The notes beneath the pieces are model-generated. The model was not told the DNA's origin. It saw only the letters and a program-made list of their open reading frames with translations, and made no database searches. A DNA stretch of 64,000 nucleotides from Roseomonas rosulenta (GTDB taxonomy: Bacteria; Pseudomonadota; Alphaproteobacteria; Acetobacterales; Acetobacteraceae): positions 1 through 64,000 of the forward strand of contig NZ_JACADR010000004.1 of the NCBI RefSeq assembly GCF_016106005.1, given 5' to 3'. The translations under genes and the position numbers were made by a program. How positions within the stretch are numbered: the stretch's first letter is position 1; every line of letters begins with the position of its first letter. Positions 34,780 through 42,066 of the stretch are shown here, one piece after another.

Positions 34780-35682
34780 ATGAAGCTCTCCGACACCCAG
34801 CGGATCATCCTCAGCCAGGCGAGCCAGCGCGACGACCGCCTCGCCATCCCGCCCGAGCGCCTCCCCGCCGCGGCACGGCAGACGGTGGCGAAGTCCCTGC
34901 TCAAGCAGGGGCTGGTCAGCGACGAGCACGCCAGCGCCTACGCCGCGCGAGACGCCTGGCAGATCGACGGGCGGACCCGCCTGCTGCGCATCACCGACGC
35001 GGGACTGCGCGCCATCGGTGTGGCGCCGGAGGGCGAGACGGAGGAGGTCGAGGACACCCGCCCGCGGGACGAGCGCAACGGGGTGGATCCCCGCCTCATC
35101 GACGGGGACGACAACGGCGAGCCGGCCACGGTTGGCGACACGGCGCCCACGGGCGCGGAGAGCGCCGCGCCGCATGACGCCCTCGCAGCCCCGACCAAAC
35201 CCGCCCAGGCTGCGCCCCTGGCGGAGGAGGCGGCCCTGCTGGACCAGGCCCTCGCCATGCCGCGCCCGGCGGCGCGCCCCACCCTGCGCACCGCGGCCCA
35301 GCGCCTCCTCGATGCATGGGACGATGCTGCCAACCGCGAGGGCGACAAGATCGGCGCCCTCGATGGCCCGATGGAGGCCCTGCGTGCCGCGCTGGCCACG
35401 AAGCCGGGTCGCCCGCCGCGGGAGCCGGGCGCGCCGCGCAAGCCGCGCGAGGGGACGAAGCAGGAGGCGGTGCTCGCCCTCCTGCGCCGCCCCGAAGGGG
35501 CGACGGTGGCGCAGGTCGCCGAGGCGACCGGCTGGGCGCAGCACACGGTGCGCGGGTTCTTCGCCGGACTGAAGAAGAAGGGCGTCGAGGTCACGGTGCT
35601 GGAGCGGGTCCGCCAGGTCGGGCCGAACAAGGAAGGCGCCCGCGGGTCCTACAGCGTCTATCGTGTACCTTCAGCGCGATAA
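34780..35682 (+). CDS. DUF3489-domain protein
   Basis: About 300 residues. An N-terminal LSDTQRIILSQASQRDDRLA, then LKQGLVSDEHASAYAARDAW and LRITDAGLRAIG looks like a DNA-binding wing-helix. A central Pro/Ala-rich linker follows. The C-terminal DUF3489 has EGTKQEAVLALLRRPEGATV, AQVAEATGWAQHTVRGFFAG and LKKKGVEVTVLERVRQ, a winged-helix layout. Such proteins are frequent in alphaproteobacterial mobile elements and are thought to bind DNA. A decayed beginning of the same gene is at 3085-3220. Confidence 0.7.
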   Translation: MKLSDTQRIILSQASQRDDRLAIPPERLPAAARQTVAKSLLKQGLVSDEHASAYAARDAWQIDGRTRLLRITDAGLRAIGVAPEGETEEVEDTRPRDERNGVDPRLIDGDDNGEPATVGDTAPTGAESAAPHDALAAPTKPAQAAPLAEEAALLDQALAMPRPAARPTLRTAAQRLLDAWDDAANREGDKIGALDGPMEALRAALATKPGRPPREPGAPRKPREGTKQEAVLALLRRPEGATVAQVAEATGWAQHTVRGFFAGLKKKGVEVTVLERVRQVGPNKEGARGSYSVYRVPSAR

Positions 35683-35813
35683 GCAGAGCGCCAACTACCG
35701 CTCCCGGAGTGCTCGAGTTTGCGCTCCGGGGCGGCCTGCCTGGCATCGGTCAGCGTTGAAGCGTCGCGCGCGCGATCGCAACTGATCTGCCGCGGATCCC
35801 AAGGAGATACTCG

Positions 35814-36110
35814 ATGGCAGTCGACCTGCATTTCATCTGCAAGCACGGTGAAAACCACCGAAGGCTCGAGCTACAGCGCTACGAAACGGGCGATTGGGTC
35901 GTCAGCGACGCGACGGCAGACGAGGCGATAGGCGGCCGAGTCTATCTGCATGAGCGCCAAGACGAACCTGCGTGGCACGGCGGCACGATTCTCGGTTGGC
36001 GCGCCGCGGATGAACCGGAGCGCAAAGTCTTTACGTACGCGGTGGATGGGCCCTTTCGCATTCGGTGCTCGGGGGCTTGGGGCCGCGAGAAAGCGATAGT
36101 GCGACGGTAG
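35814..36110 (+). CDS. Hypothetical protein overlapping the end of the methyltransferase
   Basis: A 98-residue protein: HFICKHGENHRRLELQRYET, then GDWVVSDATADEAIGG and HGGTILGWRAADEPERKVFT. AAGGAGATACTCG precedes the ATG, so a real gene is likely. It converges with and overlaps by 80 bases the end of the methyltransferase gene on the other strand, which suggests that one of the two ends has been extended or altered. Function unknown. Confidence 0.55.
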   Translation: MAVDLHFICKHGENHRRLELQRYETGDWVVSDATADEAIGGRVYLHERQDEPAWHGGTILGWRAADEPERKVFTYAVDGPFRIRCSGAWGREKAIVRR

Positions 36111-37401
36111 TTCGAGGAAGGACGTTCAATCGTCTTGGCGTCCTGGGCTCGTTCAACCCGCGGGCGGCTGCCATGTCGTCGAAGGTCCGATCCTCGCCTG
36201 CAAGCAGCGCTGCCTTCCCGGTCAGCGCCTGCCAGCGCAGCACGGCGACATCCACGTATTGCGCATCAATCTCCATCGCGTAGCAGCGCCGCGCGGTGGT
36301 CTCCGCCGCGATGATGGTGGTGCCGCTGCCCGAGAAGGGCTCGTAGACCGCGTCGCCCACCGCGCTGTTGTTGACGATCGGCCGCCGCATGCACTCGACC
36401 GGCTTCTGCGTGCCGTGGATCGTTTCGGCATCCTCGTCGCCGCCGAAGCCGATCGACCACAGCGTTGCCTGGTCGCGCGCCCCCTGCCAATGGCCCGTCG
36501 CCCCTTTGCGGACGGCATAGAGGCAGGGCTCGTGCTGCCAGTGGTAGTCGCCGCGCCCGAGTACGAAGCGCGGCTTGGCCCAGATGATCTGGCTGCGGAT
36601 CGCGAAGCCCGCCGCCTCGAGGCTGTCGATCACCGTGCGCGCATGCACGCCGGCATGCCAGACATAGGCGACGTCGCCGGGGAACAGGGCCCAAGCCTCG
36701 CGCCAGTCAGCGCGGTCATCGTTGGCGACCTTACCCGTACGAGTGGTGGCGGACACGCCGGCCTCGTTGCGCCAGGACGGGTCGTACTCCACTCCATAAG
36801 GCGGATCGCTCGCCATCAGGTGCGGCTTCGCGCCGTCGAGCAGCCGGGCGACGTCCGCGACGTTGGTGGCGTCACCGCACAGCAGCCGATGACGGCCGAG
36901 GATCCACAGATCACCTGGACGCGACACTGGGACCGCGGGGGGCTCCGGCGCCGGCGCGTCGGGATCTGGACCGCCGGTCTCGTCCTCCGCGGGGCCGGCC
37001 AGCAGCCGGTCGAGCGTCATGGCATCGAAGCCGATCAGCCCGAGGTCGAACTCGGCATCGAGCAGCCCGCGCAGCTCGCCGGCCAGCAATCCCTCGTCCC
37101 AGGTGGAATTCAGCGCCAGCTGGTTGTCCGCCAGCCGATAGGCCTTGGCCTGCGCCTCGGTGAGATGCCCGAGCCGGATGGCGGGGATGCTAGCGAGGCC
37201 CAGCGCCTTCGCCGCCAGCACGCGGCCGTGGCCGGCGATCAGCACGCCCGCATCATCGATCAGCACCGGTACGTTGAAGCCGAACTCGCGCATCGACGCC
37301 GCCAGCTGCTGCACCTGCGCCTCGGGGTGCTGCCGGGCATTGGCCGCATAGGGCGCCAGCGCCGCCGTCGGCAGCATCTCGACGCGGAGGTCAGGCTGCA
37401 T
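36031..37401 (-). CDS. ParB-domain / N6-adenine-type DNA methyltransferase fusion
   Basis: A 456-residue protein. Residues 1-100 are a ParB/sulfiredoxin-like domain (LAPYAANARQHPEAQVQQLA, IAGHGRVLAAKALGL). Then a DNA methyltransferase: LICGD-like LLCGDATNVADVARLL, the catalytic ASDPPYGVEYDPSW (motif IV DPPY), and EPFSGSGTTIIAAETTARRC (SAM motif I). DPPY is the form of N6-adenine or N4-cytosine enzymes of the beta class. It may protect phage DNA from host restriction or regulate. A paralogue follows on its 5' side. The last 35 residues look unlike the family and overlap the opposite gene. Confidence 0.85.
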   Translation of the reverse strand: MQPDLRVEMLPTAALAPYAANARQHPEAQVQQLAASMREFGFNVPVLIDDAGVLIAGHGRVLAAKALGLASIPAIRLGHLTEAQAKAYRLADNQLALNSTWDEGLLAGELRGLLDAEFDLGLIGFDAMTLDRLLAGPAEDETGGPDPDAPAPEPPAVPVSRPGDLWILGRHRLLCGDATNVADVARLLDGAKPHLMASDPPYGVEYDPSWRNEAGVSATTRTGKVANDDRADWREAWALFPGDVAYVWHAGVHARTVIDSLEAAGFAIRSQIIWAKPRFVLGRGDYHWQHEPCLYAVRKGATGHWQGARDQATLWSIGFGGDEDAETIHGTQKPVECMRRPIVNNSAVGDAVYEPFSGSGTTIIAAETTARRCYAMEIDAQYVDVAVLRWQALTGKAALLAGEDRTFDDMAAARGLNEPRTPRRLNVLPRTTVALSLSRGPKPPSTECERAHPPRT

Positions 37402-38845
37402 TGGCCATCTCCGCCGCCCGCGTCGCAGCGACCGCGTCGTAGTCGCGCCCGTCGCCGTCCAGTTTGACCTTCAGCTCCGGGAACACCATCCGGTAGCGCG
37501 CGATGGCGAGGTCGACATAGGCCGGCGCGAGCTCGATCGCTCTGACCTTTCGCCCCGTGCGCTGGCCAGCCAGGATCGTCGTACCGGAACCGGCGAAGGG
37601 CTCGAAAACCACGTCGCCGAGATTGGCGTAGCTCTGCAGCAGCAGTTCAGGCAGGGCGACCGGGAATACCGCCGGGTGCTCGGTCTCGATGCCGCGCCCC
37701 TTGTGCCGCGTGATGCGCAGCACGCTGTCCGGGATGCGCATCTCCTGCACCGGCAGGCCGGCATGGGTGTACGCCTTCACCTCCCCATCCGCCGCGCGCA
37801 ACCCGCTGCCCTTGTTCTCTGTCCCCGCCCACTTGCAGGGGATGATTTTGTTCGGCTGGCGGGACTTCCGGTTGAAGTGGAACACCAGCTCGAAGGCGGG
37901 CGCCAGCCGACCGTTCCAGTCGCCCGGCAGGCCGGGCCCTTGGTCCCAGGCGTACAGCCCGAAGCGGCGCCAGCCCTGCGCGCGCATCCATTCCACCCAG
38001 CCCTGCCAATAGGGCCGCCACTCCCCGTCACGGTGGATCAGGCCGAGGTTCACCAGCGCCTGGCCGTCCTCGGCGAGGGCCGCCGGCAGGTGCTGGAACA
38101 CGCCCTGCATCAGCGCATCCCAATCCGAGATGCCGCCGGTGGTGTAGGCGCGCTGGTTGCCGTAGGGCGGGCTGGTGAACAGCAGCGCCGCACGATCCGC
38201 GCCGAGCACGCGGGCCACGCAGGCGGCGTCGGTGCTGTCGCCGCAGAGCAGGCGGTGCTCGCCCAGCAGCCAGAGGTCGCCCAGGCGGGCGACCGCCTGG
38301 CGCGGCGGCACCGGCTCGGCGTCGGCGGGATCCTCGTCCCCCTCAGTCTCACCACCGACACCGATGCCGGCACCGCCGCTGGATCCGCTCCCAGGCTCCC
38401 CCGCGTCCGAAACCGCCACCTCGGCGAGGTCGCCGAGCAGCCCCGCCACCTCGTCGGCGCCGAAGGCGGTCAGGCCGAGGTCGAAGCCCTCGGAGCGCAG
38501 CTCGAACAGCTCGCCCTTGAGCAGGTCTGCGTCCCAGCCGGCGTTCAGCGTCAGCTTGTTGTCGGCCAGCGCGTAGGCGCGCTTGTCGGACTCCGACCAG
38601 CCGCGCGCGACCATGGCCGGCACATCCAGCAGCCCGAGCGCCTTGGCGGCGAGCACACGGCCATGGCCAGCGATCAGCTGCCCGGCTTCGTCCACCAGCA
38701 CTGGCACGGTCCAGCCCCACTCGCGGATGGCGGCGGCGATCTGCGCCACCTGCGCCTCGCTGTGGGTGCGCGCATTGCGGGCGTAGGGCAGCAGCGAGGC
38801 CACCAGACGCCGCTCGACCGTATCGGCCGGCCAGGCTCGCTGCAT
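37391..38845 (-). CDS. ParB-domain / N4-cytosine-type DNA methyltransferase fusion
   Basis: A 484-residue protein. ParB-like domain at 1-110 (LVASLLPYARNARTHSEAQV, LIAGHGRVLAAKALGLLDVP), a Gly/Ser/acidic linker, then a methyltransferase with LLFTSPPYGNQRAYTTGG (SPPY, motif IV) and EPFAGSGTTILAGQRTGR (motif I). SPPY is typical of N4-cytosine enzymes, against DPPY in the neighbour. An 11-base overlap joins the two genes. The ATG at 38845 is the first that puts the ParB fold at the N-terminus. Confidence 0.85.
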   Translation of the reverse strand: MQRAWPADTVERRLVASLLPYARNARTHSEAQVAQIAAAIREWGWTVPVLVDEAGQLIAGHGRVLAAKALGLLDVPAMVARGWSESDKRAYALADNKLTLNAGWDADLLKGELFELRSEGFDLGLTAFGADEVAGLLGDLAEVAVSDAGEPGSGSSGGAGIGVGGETEGDEDPADAEPVPPRQAVARLGDLWLLGEHRLLCGDSTDAACVARVLGADRAALLFTSPPYGNQRAYTTGGISDWDALMQGVFQHLPAALAEDGQALVNLGLIHRDGEWRPYWQGWVEWMRAQGWRRFGLYAWDQGPGLPGDWNGRLAPAFELVFHFNRKSRQPNKIIPCKWAGTENKGSGLRAADGEVKAYTHAGLPVQEMRIPDSVLRITRHKGRGIETEHPAVFPVALPELLLQSYANLGDVVFEPFAGSGTTILAGQRTGRKVRAIELAPAYVDLAIARYRMVFPELKVKLDGDGRDYDAVAATRAAEMANAA

Positions 38846-38962
38846 GCGTGAACTCCGCCTTTTTAGGGAGGGAAAAATCCCTGCGTGTCCCCCGTCGCGG
38901 AGGGGCGCCCCAAGGCGCCAGAGATCCGATCCCCCGCTCCCCATCAGCAGGGGGGCGCGGGG

Positions 38963-39271
38963 TCAGCGCGCCATGCGCGCGGCCCGGGCTGCGACGGTCT
39001 TGGTCGTGTGGCAGGCACCGCACAGCGCCTGGCCGTTGGTCACGTCGAGCGCGGCACCACCGTCGCGCAGTTCGACGATGTGGTCCGCGAAGAGCCGCAC
39101 GCCGCGCCGACCGCAGCGCTGGCAGGCATGGCCGGCACGGGCGAGCACGGCAGCGCGCCAGTCACGGTGCGCGGCGGAGCCGTAGCGCGGGTCAGGCTGC
39201 TTCGGCGGCGGCAGCGCGGTGCGCGTGTCGTAGCGGGCGATGCGCGACGAGAGCATGCGCAGCCTCGCCAC
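38963..39271 (-). CDS. HNH endonuclease
   Basis: About 102 residues. The zinc and HNH pattern is CQRCGRRGVRLFADHIVELR, DGGAALDVTNGQALCGACHT, with the catalytic His in the ADHIVELRDGG section and CxxC pairs on both sides. In phages small HNH proteins beside terminase help to cut DNA at packaging. Here it is close to the methyltransferase genes and not far from the terminase. The start is GTG at 39271 or ATG at 39256. Confidence 0.75.
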   Translation of the reverse strand: MARLRMLSSRIARYDTRTALPPPKQPDPRYGSAAHRDWRAAVLARAGHACQRCGRRGVRLFADHIVELRDGGAALDVTNGQALCGACHTTKTVAARAARMAR

Positions 39272-39429
39272 TGCCTGCCCCCATCAACGCGAAACGCCCG
39301 GGCCATTGGCTCAGGGCGATTGTCGTGCGGATCGTTGCCCGCACTTCGTCATCGTGAGAGGAATCTACGCGATGTGAGTTTCATCCTGCCACACGACATT
39401 CATTCGCGCGGCTTCCTTCTTCTTCGATC

Positions 39430-40407
39430 CTAGCTGGCGACCGGCTCATTAGCCTGCTTCGATCGTAGCAGGGCGTGCGCGAGACGATGGCACGTCGGGC
39501 AAAGCACCGTGAAGTCAGCATAGGTCGTCACGCGCTGTCCCTCTTCGAGCGGATGGAGATGATGCACGTCCAAGAGAGAGCGTGGCTTTATGGCCGTCCC
39601 ATTGATCCGGGTCGCCGGGTCAAAGCCACAGTCATCACACCGCAGCGTCCCCTTCTTCTGACGCATTCGGATGAACTTCTGCGCTAGCCACGCCGCGCGA
39701 AGACGGACCTTCCCCCACTGCTCCTTCGTCATTCCCTCGATCGCGGTCTCGCCCAGCTCGGCATCGATATGCCGTTGAAACCTCGACTCAATTTCGCTGA
39801 GTTCCGCTGCCTCGATATCTGCCTCGATTCCGATCCAGGCATTCGACGTGGGGCGACGTGACAATGGAAGCCCGGCGATCGCGGCGCGCTCCTCGTCACC
39901 GAGTGGCCGCAGTGTCGCTGACGGATGTGCGAAGACTCGTTGCATCGATTCGGGCGAGAAGACGTCTCGGGCAAGAGGCCGTGTCGTGATCTCGAAGCTC
40001 TCGATGATTGGGAAGGCGACAGACCACCGCCGGCGCTTTCCATCCTCGTCCCACATGTCCTGCAATCGAGCGTAGTCTGCTTCTCCGATAATGGTCTTCA
40101 GGGACAGCGCCGAGGCCCGAAGCCGATGCACTGCCACAAGCCGCCCTGCTACCGTGGCATGTTGAGCACGTTCGGCTAGGTACTCGGGATCATTGATGTA
40201 CGCAGCGTTGGGTGTCCCGAAGTTGCGGGTGATGTACTCAAGCACGTAGCCGTTGCCAGCCTGACCGGCGATGGTCGCTTGGCACTGCCCGGGTGCGTCA
40301 GGGCCGTTCCCAACAGGGGTGAAGCCAATCCAGTGCGACGCGGCCAGCCAGTCAGCTTTCGCCGCGGTAACTCGCGCAGGAAGATCTGCGATTGTGGCTA
40401 CCGTCAT
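39430..40407 (-). CDS. Larger HNH nuclease, possibly a restriction-type enzyme
   Basis: A 325-residue protein. The last 80 residues carry an HNH motif of McrA type: LRCDDCGFDP, RSLLDVHHLHPLEEGQRVT, TVLCPTCHRLAHALLRSK. The first 240 residues (WLAASHWIGFTPVGNGPDAP, then NFGTPNAAYINDPEYLAERA) are an unrecognised domain, which could bind modified DNA as in McrA-like enzymes. Its base composition looks less GC-rich than its neighbours, suggesting recent acquisition. It is in the position of a cargo gene. Confidence 0.65.
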   Translation of the reverse strand: MTVATIADLPARVTAAKADWLAASHWIGFTPVGNGPDAPGQCQATIAGQAGNGYVLEYITRNFGTPNAAYINDPEYLAERAQHATVAGRLVAVHRLRASALSLKTIIGEADYARLQDMWDEDGKRRRWSVAFPIIESFEITTRPLARDVFSPESMQRVFAHPSATLRPLGDEERAAIAGLPLSRRPTSNAWIGIEADIEAAELSEIESRFQRHIDAELGETAIEGMTKEQWGKVRLRAAWLAQKFIRMRQKKGTLRCDDCGFDPATRINGTAIKPRSLLDVHHLHPLEEGQRVTTYADFTVLCPTCHRLAHALLRSKQANEPVAS

Positions 40408-40453
40408 TCAACACACCAAGTTTCCCGATACGAAAGCGTAGTCACCGGATTGC

Positions 40454-41029
40454 TCAGGAGGAAGTGCTGGTTCTTCGATCTGCCTGTCTGTGAGAAAGCA
40501 AGCCATAGTGCCCCGCCAGCACACCCAGCGCCGCAACCAGCATCCCCTGCGCCTGTGATGCCGGCACAGTCCGGCCGGCCCAACCCTGGCGCAACGCCCA
40601 TTCGCGGACCGAGCACTCGAGGCCGATGACGTGCCAGACGCAGGAGCCGGCCGCACTATCAAAGCCGCCGAGTGCCGTCATGGCGTGCGCGATTTGCTCC
40701 CGAGCCGTCACCTGGCGGTCGGTGAGGCGGTCTCCGGTTCCACCAGGAACACGGACAAGCGGCATGGCGCGCAGCTGGTCCAACGCGGCGACGCGGAACC
40801 TGCCCCGGAACACCGCGCCGGCATCGTGCATTTCCTGCGTAATGGTGCCGTTGGCGAGCATCTGACCCAGCGTGTCGACGGCGCGACGGTGCACGGTCGG
40901 CAACCCCGTCTCGGGATCCGCCTCCCGCACCGGCTCGCCCACCGGACCATGCTGCAGCCGCCACTTGGAGGGCTTCGACAGATCCTCGCGCGGCGCCGCC
41001 GGCCGCTTCGCCTTGCGCTTACCGGCCAT
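40454..41029 (-). CDS. Hypothetical phage protein (DUF6456-like)
   Basis: About 191 residues. Basic start (AGKRKAKRPAAPREDLSK), then TVHRRAVDTLGQMLANGTIT and QEMHDAGAVFRGRFRVAALD, with a C-terminal HTH-like ECSVREWALRQGWAGRTVPA and a helix AAALGVLAGHYGL. It resembles the DUF6456-type region of alphaproteobacterial phage regulators. GGAGGGCAGGGGC precedes the ATG at 41029; an ATG at 41044 also exists. Confidence 0.55.
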   Translation of the reverse strand: MAGKRKAKRPAAPREDLSKPSKWRLQHGPVGEPVREADPETGLPTVHRRAVDTLGQMLANGTITQEMHDAGAVFRGRFRVAALDQLRAMPLVRVPGGTGDRLTDRQVTAREQIAHAMTALGGFDSAAGSCVWHVIGLECSVREWALRQGWAGRTVPASQAQGMLVAALGVLAGHYGLLSHRQADRRTSTSS

Positions 41030-41246
41030 GCCCCTGCCCTCCATTGCGCCGCCCCCAGCGGCGATTGGCTTCGTTGATGATCGCCTGGCGAAGCCAGGGG
41101 TCCGTGATCTCGTCGACCGGGATCGCGACGACGCCGAGCCGATGCCAGGCCGCGGCCCGCATCGCGTTCACATCCGCGTCGGTGGTCGGGCTGCGCGCAA
41201 GGTCGAGCGAGGACCGTGGCGGCTGCGGAGCACCGGGCAGGGTCAT
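41019..41246 (-). CDS. Hypothetical small phage protein
   Basis: A 75-residue protein: TDADVNAMRAAAWHRLGVVA, IPVDEITDPWLRQAIINEAN, then RRWGRRNG. Starts on the stop of the RuvC-like gene (ATGA) and overlaps the next gene by 11 bases, so it is within the replication operon. No function known. Confidence 0.6.
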   Translation of the reverse strand: MTLPGAPQPPRSSLDLARSPTTDADVNAMRAAAWHRLGVVAIPVDEITDPWLRQAIINEANRRWGRRNGGQGHGR

Positions 41247-41791
41247 GCCACACCTCCCCCAGCCTCAATGGCCCAGAGCAGCAGGGCGATGGCATCCGCC
41301 TCGTTGTCGTCGGTCGGTGCGAAGCCACGGGCGCGGATGACCGCGACCATGGCGGCTTTGTCCGCATTGCCGCGGCCTGTCGCGAAGCGCTTGATGGTCG
41401 CCACGGGCACCCCCTCGTAGGCGACGCTGCGTTCCTCGCACCAGGCGGAGAGGTGCGCGAGGAAGCCGCCATAGATGTGGGCGGCATCGGTGCCGGCATG
41501 GGCGCGGACTTCCTCGAAGACGACGCGCCCGATGCCGTCGGTGACGCGCTGCATTTCGTCGAGCCAGCCGCGGAACCGCAGGAAGCGCATGCCGCCGCCT
41601 TCGAAGCGTGATGGCCGGAACGTCATGGTGCCGGAGGTGATGCCGTCTTCGCCGAGCCGAACCGCCCAGCCCGTGGTGGTGCCGAGGTCGAGGGCGAGGA
41701 TGGTGGCGCCGCGCGCGGCGCCGTCGGCGACTGGCGCGGCGAGCGTACCGGTTGCGCCTCCCGCGGGCATGGAGAGAGTCGTGGAAGCCAT
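41243..41791 (-). CDS. RuvC-like Holliday junction resolvase
   Basis: About 182 residues. RNase-H-fold residues are in ATILALDLGTTTGWAVRLG (first Asp), RVVFEEVRAHAG (Glu), and FAPTDDNEADAIALLLWAIE (Asp pair). This is the pattern of the crossover junction endodeoxyribonuclease RuvC family in phages. It cuts branched DNA before packaging. The ATG at 41791 is preferred; the 40 codons upstream read as Pro/Arg-rich noise. Confidence 0.8.
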   Translation of the reverse strand: MASTTLSMPAGGATGTLAAPVADGAARGATILALDLGTTTGWAVRLGEDGITSGTMTFRPSRFEGGGMRFLRFRGWLDEMQRVTDGIGRVVFEEVRAHAGTDAAHIYGGFLAHLSAWCEERSVAYEGVPVATIKRFATGRGNADKAAMVAVIRARGFAPTDDNEADAIALLLWAIEAGGGVA

Positions 41792-41921
41792 GGTGTTCTC
41801 CGAGAGGGGATGTTCGTGGTGAGGGCGGCGACGGCGCGGTTCTTGGCGGAGCTCGCCGTCGCTGCCCGGCAGAGCGAAGTGACACGCGCTCGCGGGGGGC
41901 CGGTCGGCCAATTATTTGTTT

Positions 41922-42020
41922 CGGTGACGCAAGTGACACAGGCTCCGGTAAACACCGTCACGCGCGTGCGCGTGCGCGCGTGAACGGGTATTTCCTGGGA
42001 CTGTGTCACTTGCGTCACCG
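41922..42020. repeat. Perfect 20-bp inverted repeat with nested alternating tract, candidate origin
   Basis: CGGTGACGCAAGTGACACAG at 41922-41941 is repeated exactly as its reverse complement at 42001-42020, 59 bases apart. Between them 41958-41983 has 9-bp arms TCACGCGCG/CGCGCGTGA around GC-alternating purine-pyrimidine sequence, which favours Z-DNA or a cruciform. Each 20-bp arm contains two direct GTGAC motifs. It lies between the RuvC-like gene and the primase-helicase gene. This fits a replication origin or a replication-protein operator. Confidence 0.6.
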
Positions 42021-42066
42021 GAATGACCTCTGACGCCGCCTGGGTGCCGTGCATGGTCGGCACCCC

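Noticed and set aside
34459-36110. CRISPR array or direct-repeat array
   Set aside because: No regularly spaced repeats were seen here or elsewhere in the window.
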